A DNA stretch of 64,000 nucleotides from UBA11740 sp035635855 (GCA_035635855.1 DASQAF010000049.1:248001-312000); one strand, 5' to 3'. Shown: positions 45,489-56,200, counted from the stretch's first letter. Notes: generated by a model not told the origin, from the sequence alone. A program made the numbers and translations.

Positions 45489-45513
45489 GCCAGGCAGATA
45501 TTCTCTGCCTGGC
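45489..45513 (-). terminator. Intercistronic hairpin between subtilase and BNR gene 3
   Basis: GCCAGGCAGA (45489-45498) and TCTGCCTGGC (45504-45513) form a perfect 10-bp stem with a 5-base loop, followed on the minus strand by AAAAGCCTTTT, itself able to fold. It sits 16 bases after the subtilase stop. It may partly end transcription so that the subtilase is made in excess, or protect its mRNA. Confidence 0.7.
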
Positions 45514-45529
45514 TAAGTTGTGCCCTCCG

Positions 45530-48500
45530 CTATTTCAGGCTGATGAGTTGCGCGGTTACTGTCTTGGTAAGTGGATTAGCCGTGAAGCGCATCACCGCTG
45601 TGATCTTGGTGAGGGGCGCGAGATTGCCCGGTGCGCCGCTGCCCGCCGGCGGAGGTTGTGCGCCGGCTGGGGCCGATGAACTCGAGCTGGATGACCCGCC
45701 GGTGCCCACGTACGCGGTCGCGACAACGTCCCAGATGAACATCTCAAACGCGCTGTCCTGAAAGCGTATCGTTCGCGAGCCTGTGGTCTCGCCGCTTGAG
45801 AATATCTGGTCCGAGCCCAACTTTTGTGAGAAGCCGAACAAGGCCGCATTCGCCGGACTCGTGCCGGTCTTTCCGTTGTCAGCATTGATCACCCTCACCG
45901 TGCCGGATGCGGATTGAATACCGACGACATTAAAGTCCACAAACGGCACGTAGGTCTGGGTTGAGTTGTTAATCAGGTTCACATCCTGCTGCCAGACACC
46001 ACTGACGAGCGAGACATTGGAGAGCGGGTAACTAACCTGGCTGGTGATGTCAACCTTCGTTCTCTGACTCACCACAATTTTGGTCGAGCTGCTGGCGGCG
46101 GTGACATACTGTCCAATCTGCCCGGCGGTCAGGCCCCGCACGCGATAGAAGTATTGGCCGTCCGCTTGATTGCTGACCGCGTAACTGGTCGTTCCGGCGC
46201 CGAGGTCGGCAACGAAATCCCAGTTCTGATTGTCAGTTGATTTCTCGAGCTCAAATCCCTGCTCACCACCCTTCGGTGTCCACTGCACGTTGAACGACCC
46301 GTCAAAGTCGACGTTGTCGCCCGCCGCGTTTGTAAAGTCGCCGGGAATGGCTTGCATTGTGGGCGCCGGCGGGCCTGAGAAGAGACTGCCGACAATCGTG
46401 TACTGCACGGGGCCATTGGCAAAGCCGACGACACGGTACTTGTAGTCACCGGCTTGCGAGATCGAGGTGCTGAACTGTTCGGGTCCTCCGGAGATGGCCG
46501 AATGCGTGACTTCCTTGCCGTCCGGTCCGTAGAGATAGAAGTCCAGGTCTTCTACATTCTGTGCCGTGTAATCGAGCCGCGCGTCGATGCGATAGACACC
46601 GGCGGCGACTGTGAACGTGTGATCAATATAAGTCGCGCCGCTGCGGAGTTGCAGTCCCGAATCGCCTGCGGGCAGGATTCCGGAAAAGTTCTGCGGAGCC
46701 ACGACCGGACTGGCCGGCAGCGATGGCGTCGGCCGCAGATAGAAAGGCATGCGGAGTCTTTCGCCGCTGCCTGATCGCGTCGCGGTTACGTACCACTGCA
46801 TCTGCATCTGTCGCACGTTGAAATTAACAGTGTTGCAGTTTGTTACGTTCGCTTCAGAGATATTCGGATCCCGAATCAGGTTCCCGTCGACCGAAGTCGT
46901 GACGGTGAAGGTCGCGGTCCCGTTGGCGGGAACGCTGACGCTGGTGTTGCTCAACGAACTAGCCACGCCCGTCTGTTGCAGGTCTCGATTGTTGACGATG
47001 TTCAGGTTATAGGTTCCGCCCTGGCCGGACACGTCCTTTATCGTCACGGTCACCGGTTGGGGGTAAGTGACGCGGCTGTTAATGACCGGCACGGCACCGT
47101 AAGAATAACTGCCAAGGATCGTTGGCGTGCTGACGCCGTCGCCGGAAACTCCCATCAGTCCTTTGGTGTTCACGGCAGCATAAACGTCGATCAGGCCGCC
47201 GCCCTGATCATTGATGGATTCAGAGTTCGGGCCGTCAGGCTTTGCCTGGTTCGCTTCGTCGCGCATGTTGGTTGAAGTGTTGATGAGCGCCGTGCGAATC
47301 ATGTCGGGGTTCCAACCGAGGTGAGACTGCTTAACCAGCGCCGCTGCGCCAGTCGTGTGCGGTGTGGCCATTGAGGTACCACTGATCGCGCCATAATTGC
47401 TCTGCGCCAGCAGGCCCAGCAAACTCGCCGGCGGCATGGCCGCCAGGATGTTCGCGCCCGGCGCGGACACGTCCGGCTTCACCTGTCCATAGCCTTGCAC
47501 GGGACCGCGCGAACTGAAATCTGCCGTGTCGCCAACAAATGGAATATGCCAATCATTGTTTATGCGAAGCGGAAAACTCGAAAGTGCACCGTTAGTTTGA
47601 GCAGGCATTGCACTGATCAGTCTGTCAGCATCTGCGAGCGGGATATTTGCCGCGGGAATTGAACACTTGACCGCAGTCGGGCTCGTGACCTTGCTCTTAA
47701 GGAGGACGCCGACCGCACCTGCATTCACCGCCTGATTGCAGATGTCGGCGAAGGTCGCAGAGACGAGACCGGAATCGTTGATCAGCGCGATGCGTCCGCT
47801 GACGCTCGCCGGCCAGACGATCAGCGGGTTGTCTACTAACGCGTAATACTGCGCCATGGCGCTGGCAGGTGGCATGGGTGTCCCCGCCTGTGAATACACC
47901 TTAATGCGGTCGATGCATGACTGCGCTGCAAAACTCGAGGCTGGCGTTACGACGCCAGTGGTACTCTGCGGAAACGCTGAGCTGTCAAGCGCGTCAACTG
48001 ACCAGTTGAAATGTGAACCCGGATCAGTATCGGCAGCAACGGCGATCACGCGGCTGCCGGCGGCCGGCGCGCCCAGGGTCGATTCGCCCGGGCCGGAATT
48101 GCCGGCGGCAGCGACAACGGTGGTGCCGAGTTTGACTGCATTGTCCGAAGCAATGGCGCTCGGTTCATCCGGCCCGCCGCCACCACCGAGACTCATGTTA
48201 ATGACGTGGGCTTTCGGCTTCGGAAAACCTGTAACGGTGAAGGGAGAGACTGAGTCCTCGATCGCCATCACGATGTTGGAGGTGTCGCAGCCCGCGACTG
48301 CTACGCCAGCTCCGGCATAGATCGTAGAACCGGCATCGCTGCACACTTTGTAGGACATAAGCTTGGCTTGCGGAGCTACACCATGTATCGCCACGTCATC
48401 GGCCGTCAGTGGTAGGCCGTCGGGGCCGGGTGCTTTGGCGAGATAACCGGCGGCGGTTGACGCGACGTGAGTGCCGTGGCCGAATCCGTCTTCTACGCCA

Positions 48501-49180
48501 ATGTCAGCCAGCGGCAGAGAGTAGACAACTTTCTGATTCGTGCGCACGTTAGCCGAGTCGGGCGGCGCGACGCCCAGTCGGGGCGGAGTCGCATCGCCGC
48601 CAAACATCGGATGCGTCCAGTCGATACCCGTGTCGATGATGGAAATGTAAATGCCCTGACCTTCGTAACCTTCGTTGAAGGTGTCGAACTGCGTCAGCTC
48701 TGGATACTGTCCGTAGACTTCGGGAGCGCGAATATAAGGGACGCTCTTGTCGAGGGTGGTGAAGACGCGTGTGTTCGGGTGCACGTCTTTGACCTGCGAC
48801 ATTGCTTTGATAGCCGGGATTGCTGAGGCGGGCACCGTCAGCGCCATGCCGTCATAGACCAGCGTGTAGCGCATATCGATCTTGACGTTGCCGACCGTCA
48901 CGGATTGCAACTGAAACACCTGACCGCTGGCCTTCAGATCAGTGAGGAATTTGTCCTGCGCCGCCGCGAGGCCCTTGCGATAGGCTTGCATCTGATCGTC
49001 TGAGATCACGTTGCCTTGCTGGCTTGCTTTCGCGGCGTAGACCGCGCCGGGGTCATCGCGAAGTTCGACGATGACGGAAACGGTACCAGTGTTGAGGCCT
49101 GCGCGAGAGATAAAGAACGGCATGGCGAGCAAACTTGCGGCGATTGCGGCGCCGGCGACGAATCTTAGTAGACGAGACAT
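45530..49180 (-). CDS. Subtilisin-like serine protease with PA, PPC, FN3 domains and tail I
   Basis: The product has 1216 residues. Signal (1-28), I9-type propeptide (about 31-145), S8 catalytic domain with D183 in IIDTGIDWTH, H235 in GFGHGTHVAS, oxyanion N361 in AAAGNSGP and S603 in GTSMATPH. A PA domain is inserted near 425-530, between the His and Ser parts. After the protease come a sandwich region, a PPC domain (about 855-955), FN3 (about 960-1055) and tail I ending FTANPLTKTVTAQLI. All catalytic residues are present, so it should be an active secreted protease. GAGGAGGT precedes the ATG. It leads the operon with two BNR proteins that carry the same tail, which suggests a shared export or anchoring fate, or that it processes them. 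Confidence 0.93.
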   Translation of the reverse strand: MSRLLRFVAGAAIAASLLAMPFFISRAGLNTGTVSVIVELRDDPGAVYAAKASQQGNVISDDQMQAYRKGLAAAQDKFLTDLKASGQVFQLQSVTVGNVKIDMRYTLVYDGMALTVPASAIPAIKAMSQVKDVHPNTRVFTTLDKSVPYIRAPEVYGQYPELTQFDTFNEGYEGQGIYISIIDTGIDWTHPMFGGDATPPRLGVAPPDSANVRTNQKVVYSLPLADIGVEDGFGHGTHVASTAAGYLAKAPGPDGLPLTADDVAIHGVAPQAKLMSYKVCSDAGSTIYAGAGVAVAGCDTSNIVMAIEDSVSPFTVTGFPKPKAHVINMSLGGGGGPDEPSAIASDNAVKLGTTVVAAAGNSGPGESTLGAPAAGSRVIAVAADTDPGSHFNWSVDALDSSAFPQSTTGVVTPASSFAAQSCIDRIKVYSQAGTPMPPASAMAQYYALVDNPLIVWPASVSGRIALINDSGLVSATFADICNQAVNAGAVGVLLKSKVTSPTAVKCSIPAANIPLADADRLISAMPAQTNGALSSFPLRINNDWHIPFVGDTADFSSRGPVQGYGQVKPDVSAPGANILAAMPPASLLGLLAQSNYGAISGTSMATPHTTGAAALVKQSHLGWNPDMIRTALINTSTNMRDEANQAKPDGPNSESINDQGGGLIDVYAAVNTKGLMGVSGDGVSTPTILGSYSYGAVPVINSRVTYPQPVTVTIKDVSGQGGTYNLNIVNNRDLQQTGVASSLSNTSVSVPANGTATFTVTTSVDGNLIRDPNISEANVTNCNTVNFNVRQMQMQWYVTATRSGSGERLRMPFYLRPTPSLPASPVVAPQNFSGILPAGDSGLQLRSGATYIDHTFTVAAGVYRIDARLDYTAQNVEDLDFYLYGPDGKEVTHSAISGGPEQFSTSISQAGDYKYRVVGFANGPVQYTIVGSLFSGPPAPTMQAIPGDFTNAAGDNVDFDGSFNVQWTPKGGEQGFELEKSTDNQNWDFVADLGAGTTSYAVSNQADGQYFYRVRGLTAGQIGQYVTAASSSTKIVVSQRTKVDITSQVSYPLSNVSLVSGVWQQDVNLINNSTQTYVPFVDFNVVGIQSASGTVRVINADNGKTGTSPANAALFGFSQKLGSDQIFSSGETTGSRTIRFQDSAFEMFIWDVVATAYVGTGGSSSSSSSAPAGAQPPPAGSGAPGNLAPLTKITAVMRFTANPLTKTVTAQLISLK

Positions 49181-49247
49181 GTGAACCTCCTCAGCGTTTT
49201 CAAATGAAATCGGGTAACGGAACGATGCGGAGGTTACGGAATCGGCC

Positions 49248-49292
49248 TTGAGAAATTCTTGAGTAATGCTTGAGAACGGACTTGAGGATTAG
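49248..49292 (-). promoter_or_regulatory. Tandem 11-bp direct repeats upstream of the subtilase operon
   Basis: Units start at 49248, 49259 and 49270 (TTGAGAAATTC, TTGAGTAATGC, TTGAGAACGGA), with a fourth, one base out of phase, at 49282 (TTGAGGATTA). The surrounding 75 bases, from CTTTCAAA..CGAT..GCATTT on the minus strand down to TTCCGTA, are conserved with the region upstream of 53220-56756. Confidence 0.75.
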
Positions 49293-49362
49293 CGGCAAGA
49301 CAAATGCAATCGTTTTGAAAGTCTTCGTGGTCCTCTTTGAATGAAGTCGAACTAAAGAAAAC

Positions 49363-49393
49363 GTGGCACCTTAGAACTTCTGTAAGGCGCCAC
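49363..49393 (-). terminator. Intrinsic terminator after BNR protein 4
   Basis: GTGGCACCTTA (49363-49373) and TAAGGCGCCAC (49383-49393) pair over 11 positions with one mismatch and a 9-base loop. On the minus strand GTTTTCTTT follows. It lies about 30 bases after the stop of the gene at 49425. Confidence 0.8.
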
Positions 49394-49424
49394 CCAGATG
49401 TTTACCTAAGCTGAAAAGCCGGCA

Positions 49425-49541
49425 TCATATGTACCATGCCAGCACTCGCTCGCAGACTTCGAACAGGATATTCAATTGCGGCGAGAGTGGTCCTCCTTGC
49501 GGTGTTCCTTCCCTCGGGCCTGCCGGCGGCCCGTTCGACAT
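49425..49541 (-). other. Group II intron reverse-transcriptase motif fused to a BNR protein
   Basis: The final 38 residues contain REGTPQGGPLSPQLNIL. GTPQGGPLSPLLxNI is the conserved RT4 segment of group II intron reverse transcriptases. Neither the upstream fingers nor the YADD part is present. The other tail-II proteins end soon after VWTAATP, so the join lies close to residue 1115-1119. A 15-base tandem repeat (AGTCGCGACTCCG twice, minus strand) sits just before it. Confidence 0.75.
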
Positions 49542-52500
49542 CTGCGACACTAGCGGAGTCGCGACTAACGGAGTCGCGACTGACCAGACTTGCACTGGCC
49601 CAAGGCTGAGATTTACAACCTTGATGATGTAGATGCCGCTTTGCGTTATCGGTGCCTCGAGAATCGCAACTCCCGATGAACTGTTCACGGTCTGCACCAC
49701 GGTTCCCGAGGGGTTGATCAGCGCCAACTGAATCGGCACAGCTACATTCGACTCAACCGCAATCGAGATTGCTTGCGTGCCCGCTGGTAGCGTGATGCTG
49801 CTTAGCAGCGTTTGTCCCGCCGACTGCGTAGCCAGCGACTCGGAGGTACTTCCCGGATACGCCGCCGGTGTGCCGGATAAAGTCGCAATCCCATCAATAC
49901 AGAAGCCGTCAATATAGACCGCATCCTTAATGGGCCTAATCTCCAGCGTGTGGTCGCCCATCATCGTAATCGGGAAGCTCTTAGAGGCAGAGGCGCCGAA
50001 TACAGGTGAACGATTCGTGCCTGCCGAGCCGTTGTAACTAACCGTGCCCATATCCTGGTTATCCAAGAAAACTTCAGCGCTCCCACCTTTCGGACTGGTG
50101 GCATAGAAGTAAGTGATCGACGTTTGCGTGGCGTCGCTGTGGAAAGTTAAGACGGCGTTGTGTTTGTTGTTGCCGCCTTCGTTAAGCCGGAAGTGACCGG
50201 CACTGGCGCTTGAGTTATTGATCAAGTGCCAGCCGTTGGAGTACGCGATGTGTGGGTTGTCGTCCTCGACGGTCGTGCCACCGCAAGGCAACGGATTGGG
50301 CGTTGGCGTCGGTGCCGGCGTCGGTGTTGGCGCCGCACAAGCTGCGGCCGAGATCGTACCGAGCGTGAAATCAAACGAGCGCGTCGAGTCCGCTTCGGCG
50401 TAGACGTCGGCTGCGACGTTGTCGCGTCCGCCGCTAAAGGCGGTGACGTTGTAAAGCGTGTTGCCGATCGACCGGTTGGGAAGGAACGCGTTGAGCGCCA
50501 GGTCGATGCAGATCGTGTTGCCGCTGATTGAGCCACTCACCATCGGCGAGATTAGACTACTGATTTCGGCAGGATACTGCATGACCTTGCAGTTGCCCGG
50601 CGTGGTCGTGGTGCAGCCGGCCGGTGGCCCGTCCCGGGTCGGACTGCCGGCAAAGAAGATCGGCGGGGCTCCGCCAATCGATTCGGCGCCAACGTAGAAG
50701 ACGCGGTAAACATCCGTCGTGTTCGTGTCGTCTCTCGACAGCGCCTGGAAGCGCGTGATCCAGAATGCGTTCGCCTTGCCGGTTGGTGGCAGCAGGCTGC
50801 TGAGGCTGTTCAGGGTCATGCGGACCCGCAACCTGTTGGGGGCCGTCTGATTCACCGCGACGCTCGTCAAGTCGAGTTGCGGGAAGTTCGCGCCTGCGCC
50901 GGTAGGCGAGTAGTGCGGCACCTGCGCATCGCCGGTCGGGTCAAACACCGGACTTGCCGGGGTCGGCTTACTCAATGTCGTGCCGATCGGGGTAGGCCCC
51001 GTGAGCTGTCGTGCCAGGAAGAGATGAGCGCCGTGATACTGGCTCGACACATCGTTATAGACGATCTGGATGGCGCCGTCCGAGGCGAGATCCACCGAGA
51101 GGAAGTCGGCCATCACACGGTCGCCGCTTGATAGAGTGCAGCCAATGCCGCCGTTGCAGATCTGGCCATAGTGCATCGGCTTCTCCGTGAACCGATTCTG
51201 CTCGAATGTGGGACTGGGCGTGTTCGCGTTCCGGATCAGTGCCACATATCCAAACCACGGGAATGCGGTCGCTCCAGAGGGATTGCTGCCGAAGTTCGGC
51301 ATGTTGTCGCTGAGCGTGGACGAGTCGTTGCCGAGCCACACTGCGACGAGGTTTCCGGCTGACCCAGCCTCGGCCCATGCAAACACGTTGGACTTCGCAG
51401 GCGGGGTGTTGACCTTAACTGTCGGCTGCCAGGTGTTGCCCTGGTCAGTCGAATAGGCGTAGTAGAGGTTGTGGTCGCCGGGATCGCTCCAGACCACATA
51501 GACGTTTCCAGCGCTATCTACCGAGAGGGGCGGGAAGAGGTTGCTGACCGAGCCGCCCGGTGAATTCGGCAGGACGTGCGTCATGAACGTGATCCCGGTG
51601 CGTTGGATAGGGTTCACATGGCCGACTATGACCTCGACGTGGTTCCCCGCCTGGCACGGATAGTAGAGGTTGCGATTGACGGGGTCGAAGACAAGCTCGC
51701 CGCAGTTGCCTCCCCCCGTGTAGGCCGGATCCGTCGTGTTCACGTTGGAGTTCGTAAAGACCAGGCCACCCATCAAGTCGGCAGTTCCCGTCGAACCGGC
51801 CGAGCTGAGGATCCAGTGCCCCGTCCCGACGCCGTGGAAGGCGTAGAACACGGTGTTGTCGGCGGAACCAGCCGCTCCGATCGTGTGATTCGATCCATTG
51901 TCGACGGCGAGCCACTGGCGGTCGGTGCCCGTAAGCGGAGCATCGGCGGGACCGCGGGCACAAGCGGGGTTCTTCTTCCAGTTATTACCGTTGTCGTTGC
52001 TCACCGAGCAGTCGAGCTGTTCTAGCGCTCCCTCGAGATCCCCGAAATACGTGAAGCCCTGATCGTCGATGGCGATGGTCGAATCGCCGCCGCCCGGCGG
52101 AGAATTAGGCCTCACTGCAGTGGGGCTGACGACGTTGAACTGATCTCCGCCGTCGACCGAGCGGTGGATGAACGACTGCGTCGTGCTGAAGCCCCAGGGA
52201 CCGGTCTCCCAGTAATTACCGTCCTTGTCAAGGTGCAGGAGCGGCTCGCCTTCAGTCCGCTGGAAGTCGACCACGTTCGACGGACCAAAGGTCATCCCGC
52301 CGGTCGTATAATTTGGCGGCGTCGTTACGAACGCGGAGGTAGTGATTGTTAGTGTGCCCGTGTAGGGCTGAGGCTGGGCGTTGGCGAAGCCGCAGGCGAT
52401 GATTTTGTACGTGTCCCCGCCGAGGTTCTTCGCGGCCACGGTCTCGCTCGGGCTACCGCCGTCGCTCGAGCCGACCGAGGTCCCGCTGGAACCGATGACG

Positions 52501-52898
52501 GTCAGGATCTCGTCGCTGATGTTGATATTGACCACGGGCGTCCAGGTGATCTTGAACGTGAATTGGGCGTCGAGCGTGCTGTAGATGCCCGCGGGGACGT
52601 TAACGGTGGAATTGTGCTGATCGACGGCCGGGGTGTCAGCGAGCGCGGCACAGTTGCTCGTCGCGTTGCTGCCGGGCGGGATCGTCCCGGTCCAGGTGAC
52701 GAAGACCGTCTGGCCGATGGTCGAGGGCACGGTAATGCTGTCCGTACCTGGAGTAGATGCCGCAACCGTCCGCACCAGAGAAGAGCGCGTGAACGTCGCT
52801 ATGATTGCTGCCATTGTAACGCAGGCGAGCGCAGCCAGAATAATTTTCATCCGCAAACTCAGCGCGGTAGTGCGGGGCTTTAGCGAATCTCGCAACAT
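49425..52898 (-). CDS. Secreted mosaic BNR protein 4 (type-B BNR, tail II, foreign C-terminal extension)
   Basis: The product has 1157 residues. The N-terminus (DSLKPRTTALSLRMKIILAALAC) resembles that of BNR protein 1. Layout: signal (15-40), PPC-like (45-195), type-B BNR module (about 200-640) with GEPLLHLDKDGNYWETG and TDRQWLAVD, a DPAGD-like module (650-860), a Pro/Thr linker, galactose-binding-like module with SNGWHLI (890-1020), tail II (1040-1115), and a last 38 residues that match a reverse-transcriptase motif instead of the family's usual end. AGGAG lies 7 bases before the ATG. Parts of this gene and the next look GC-richer than the BNR genes to the left. A ligand or substrate cannot be read from the sequence. 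Confidence 0.87.
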   Translation of the reverse strand: MLRDSLKPRTTALSLRMKIILAALACVTMAAIIATFTRSSLVRTVAASTPGTDSITVPSTIGQTVFVTWTGTIPPGSNATSNCAALADTPAVDQHNSTVNVPAGIYSTLDAQFTFKITWTPVVNINISDEILTVIGSSGTSVGSSDGGSPSETVAAKNLGGDTYKIIACGFANAQPQPYTGTLTITTSAFVTTPPNYTTGGMTFGPSNVVDFQRTEGEPLLHLDKDGNYWETGPWGFSTTQSFIHRSVDGGDQFNVVSPTAVRPNSPPGGGDSTIAIDDQGFTYFGDLEGALEQLDCSVSNDNGNNWKKNPACARGPADAPLTGTDRQWLAVDNGSNHTIGAAGSADNTVFYAFHGVGTGHWILSSAGSTGTADLMGGLVFTNSNVNTTDPAYTGGGNCGELVFDPVNRNLYYPCQAGNHVEVIVGHVNPIQRTGITFMTHVLPNSPGGSVSNLFPPLSVDSAGNVYVVWSDPGDHNLYYAYSTDQGNTWQPTVKVNTPPAKSNVFAWAEAGSAGNLVAVWLGNDSSTLSDNMPNFGSNPSGATAFPWFGYVALIRNANTPSPTFEQNRFTEKPMHYGQICNGGIGCTLSSGDRVMADFLSVDLASDGAIQIVYNDVSSQYHGAHLFLARQLTGPTPIGTTLSKPTPASPVFDPTGDAQVPHYSPTGAGANFPQLDLTSVAVNQTAPNRLRVRMTLNSLSSLLPPTGKANAFWITRFQALSRDDTNTTDVYRVFYVGAESIGGAPPIFFAGSPTRDGPPAGCTTTTPGNCKVMQYPAEISSLISPMVSGSISGNTICIDLALNAFLPNRSIGNTLYNVTAFSGGRDNVAADVYAEADSTRSFDFTLGTISAAACAAPTPTPAPTPTPNPLPCGGTTVEDDNPHIAYSNGWHLINNSSASAGHFRLNEGGNNKHNAVLTFHSDATQTSITYFYATSPKGGSAEVFLDNQDMGTVSYNGSAGTNRSPVFGASASKSFPITMMGDHTLEIRPIKDAVYIDGFCIDGIATLSGTPAAYPGSTSESLATQSAGQTLLSSITLPAGTQAISIAVESNVAVPIQLALINPSGTVVQTVNSSSGVAILEAPITQSGIYIIKVVNLSLGPVQVWSVATPLVATPLVSQMSNGPPAGPREGTPQGGPLSPQLNILFEVCERVLAWYI

Positions 52899-53219
52899 GA
52901 CATGTCTCCTTTATACCGCTATACCGCGATAGGTAAACTTCCCCGGGACTGTCGTTCGTCCAGTGAGTTCAGGCCACCAATGCCGGGAACGGACCTTACT
53001 TGACTGTTACGCTGCCTGTGCTGGCGGATTTCATCGCTTTATACTCCTGATTACGGCGAACCATTCGTTGGTACAGGGTCGCGCCGAACGGTGCTGCCTG
53101 GCCTTCGCTAGATCAATTCGATCCTCCGATTTCACTCTTACAGCTAAGAGCCTGAATATCGCCCCAAGAGGGCACCGGGTGGCACCGCCCCAGAAGGCAG
53201 TGCCACCCGAACCCAACGG
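52899..53219. other. Intergenic region upstream of BNR protein 4
   Basis: About 320 bases with no supported gene. The TTGAG repeats found before the other BNR genes are absent, so this gene is either read through from 53220-56756 or controlled differently. A strong hairpin lies at its right end. Confidence 0.6.
53177..53208 (-). terminator. Hairpin after BNR protein 5
   Basis: GGGTGGCAC (53177-53185) and GTGCCACCC (53200-53208) form a perfect 9-bp stem 11 bases after the stop of the gene at 53220. No T-run follows, so it may stop transcription weakly or stabilise the mRNA 3' end. Confidence 0.5.
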
Positions 53220-56200
53220 TTACCGCTGAACAAACGGGGTTGCCGCAGTCCAGATGTTGACTGGTCCAACTCCGACGTTGACCAAGTGGATCACGTACTG
53301 GCCCGAGGTGGAAACAGGCATGCTCACGCTGGCGATGCCGTTGGAGGAGGAGTTCACGGTACCTAGCACCTTGCCGCTCGGATCAATTACAACGAGCGTG
53401 TACGGCACGTTGACATTGGCCTCTGCCGCGACCGAGAAGCCCAGCGCGTTCGAGGGCACCATGACGTTCTGCGGCAGCGACTGCCCGATGGCCAGGGCGC
53501 TGGTGTTGGTCATGGTCGTCCCCGGCCCACCGGTGGCCGTGGTGCTCGATGTGCCGTTGGTGATGCAGAACTCGTCCACGTAGGCGGGCCCGTTCAGGTT
53601 GACGAGTTCGAAGGTGTGCGTGCCCTTGCCGGCGAGCTGGTATGTGACCGAGACGCCCAACGCCGGGTCGCGCATCTGGCCCGACCCGCCCAGGTAGTTG
53701 ATAGTCGGGTTGGTCGTGGGGGCATGGCCGTCAATGAGCACCTGGGCCGTGCCACCCTTGGAGCTCGTGGCGTAAAAGTACTGCAGCGACCCCGTGTTTC
53801 TCTCCAAGTTGAACGTGAACGTCAGGGCGTGCTGTACGTCCTTACCAGTGTCCAAGTGGAAGTGGCCGGCCGAGGCGTTCGAGGCTTTGACGGTGTGCCA
53901 GCCGTTGTCGTACACGATGCGTGGGTCGTCATCTTCGAGGCACTGCGGCGGTGTCGGCCCGCAAGAATCGTTGCCGACGATGGTGTAGCTGCCTGTCGGA
54001 GCGAGGCTGCCCGGCATGTTGTCAGGCGTGAGCGTAGCCCCAACCAGATTGACGGCAATCCTTGTCAGGAATCCGGTGAGATTTTGTCCAACTATTGGAT
54101 TACCGATGGCGCTTCTCGGCACCACGATAGTGATCGTTCCGTCGGCGTTGAAGTTGCTGGCCGCATCGGCTGCCGTAAAGGGCCCTGCCGTGGGCCCAAC
54201 TTGAAAGATAGGCGTGGTCGTGGCGCCGTCCACTGGCGAATTGGTCATCCGTACGGTGTAGTTGGTGCCGTTCGGAGCATTGAAAGTCACCGGCCAGCGA
54301 GTGTCAGGAGGCACCGTCGCAAGGCTTTGCATCTTCAGAGTGAAGACCACCTTGTCTGGCGCGAAAGCAAACGGTTCAGAGATTCGGAGGCTCTGGACGT
54401 CGTGAGCCGCTACCATGTCTATCTCATCGTTGGGAGGATCGGTCAGGATCGTAAGACCCGGCTGATCGCAAGCATTTTCCACGACGACCACGAAGGGTAC
54501 CGGGTGGAACGAGTGGCAGTATGGTCCTTCACCAATGGCGTTCACTGCCGTGACGATGTAGGAATTCGCGGAGTTGAACGTCGTATCGGTGTAGCTGTTC
54601 TTGCTCCCTGGTATGGTCGCGAGAAGAGTGAACGGGCCGGTTAATGGCCCGCGGGAAATCTTGTAGGCCGTAATCGGCGAGCCGCCGTCGTCCGGCGCTG
54701 GCCACGATAAACTAGCCACTGTGTTTGTGCTATTGGCGCTTCCCGTAACCAATGGCGCACCGGGAATCGCCGGCTCGATCGGATCGTTCGCTGCAAACAT
54801 CCGTTTGCCGCCGGTCTGGCGCGCGATGGTGCCCTTCGCTGTGAAGTCATTGCCGGCCGTGCCGGCAATGCAACCGGCGGTGACGCAGCCGTCCGTGTAA
54901 CCAATCACCACGCGGCCTTCCTTATCAATGGTCGCGTCGAAAAAGTCGAGGTGGTTGCGGCAGGCTCCGCTGCCGCAGATTCCGCCGCGCTGGATCGGAT
55001 CGCCTGGCGTGACGTTCTGTGTACTCCAGGTTACGCCGCCGTCGAAGGTGCTGGCAACGTAGAGAAACCACTCACCGGGGAAGCCCGGGGTATTCCAGTT
55101 GTTGCCACCAGTGACGGTGCCGTAGAAGGCAAATGATGCGCGATTTGGATCGCCGGCCACGACGGCGGCAAATCCCGTATTCAAGAGTGGCCCGCCGCCG
55201 ATGACCGTCGTACCAACATCAAAAGGAACTGACCACGTCAGGCCTTTGTCATGCGACACTGCGATGCGCGGATGACCGTCGCCCGACTGAAACCCCTCGT
55301 AGATTGTTTTGCTGTCGCTGGCCACAGCAACCGATCCGTCGTGCGCGCTCTTTGTGGTCGATCCGGGAATCTTTCGAATGCTCCACGTAATGCCATTATC
55401 TTCGGAAACGATGACCGCCTGATTGCCATCCACGTGGCCTACCAAGTCCGTTCCTCCGCACGCGTTGTTGGGCACGTAAGCGGTCCCGTCGGGCGCGACT
55501 TTGAGATGGCCGTGCAACCCACCACAGTCGACAGTCGTATACATGACTGTCGCGGGGCCGAATGTAAGTCCGCCGTCATCGCTGCGTCCGCACCGAGCAT
55601 CCGCGACGCTTTGCGAGCAGTAGTAGACCGCGTTCGGATACAGCGGAGTGCCGCCTGTAAGAGGTGGCGCGAATGGGCCGCCGCCGATCGTCTGGTGGTC
55701 GACGTCCGATGGGAGACTTGATCCTTCACTCGGCGTGAACGAGTCGCCGTCGTTATCGGTAATGTCGGTCGTGCTGCCTGCCGGCGTGAGTCCCTCGAGT
55801 TGCGACACGAACGTGCGGCCAGTCTGATGATCCGTGAATAGAATCGGGTCTCCGAAAACTCGCGGAGTGTTCGCCGTCAAGAGTGGCTTCGACTCCCAAA
55901 GTACACCTGCAGGTGAGGAGCAGTCATCGAAAGTGTTTCGCCAGAGAGAGGGCGAAAATCCGCCGAAGAGCAAGGTGGCGCCGCCATTCGGTAGGGACGC
56001 ATTAAGACTGTTGCTGAATGTCTTTTCACTCTTCCAATTGGAACCAATGGATGGCTCGCCCACGCTGTCAGCGATGCCCTTTGGCGACACGTAATTAAAA
56101 AATCTTGGCACGCCAGGACCCGAGCCACTGAGGCCGGGGCTGGGGCTGGGGACACTGGAACCCGCCAGCAATTCTATTTTTACATGGACGGTTTCTTGAG

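Noticed and set aside
49181..49541. Complete group II intron
   Set aside because: Only one reverse-transcriptase motif is present; no YADD segment, maturase part or domain V was recognised.
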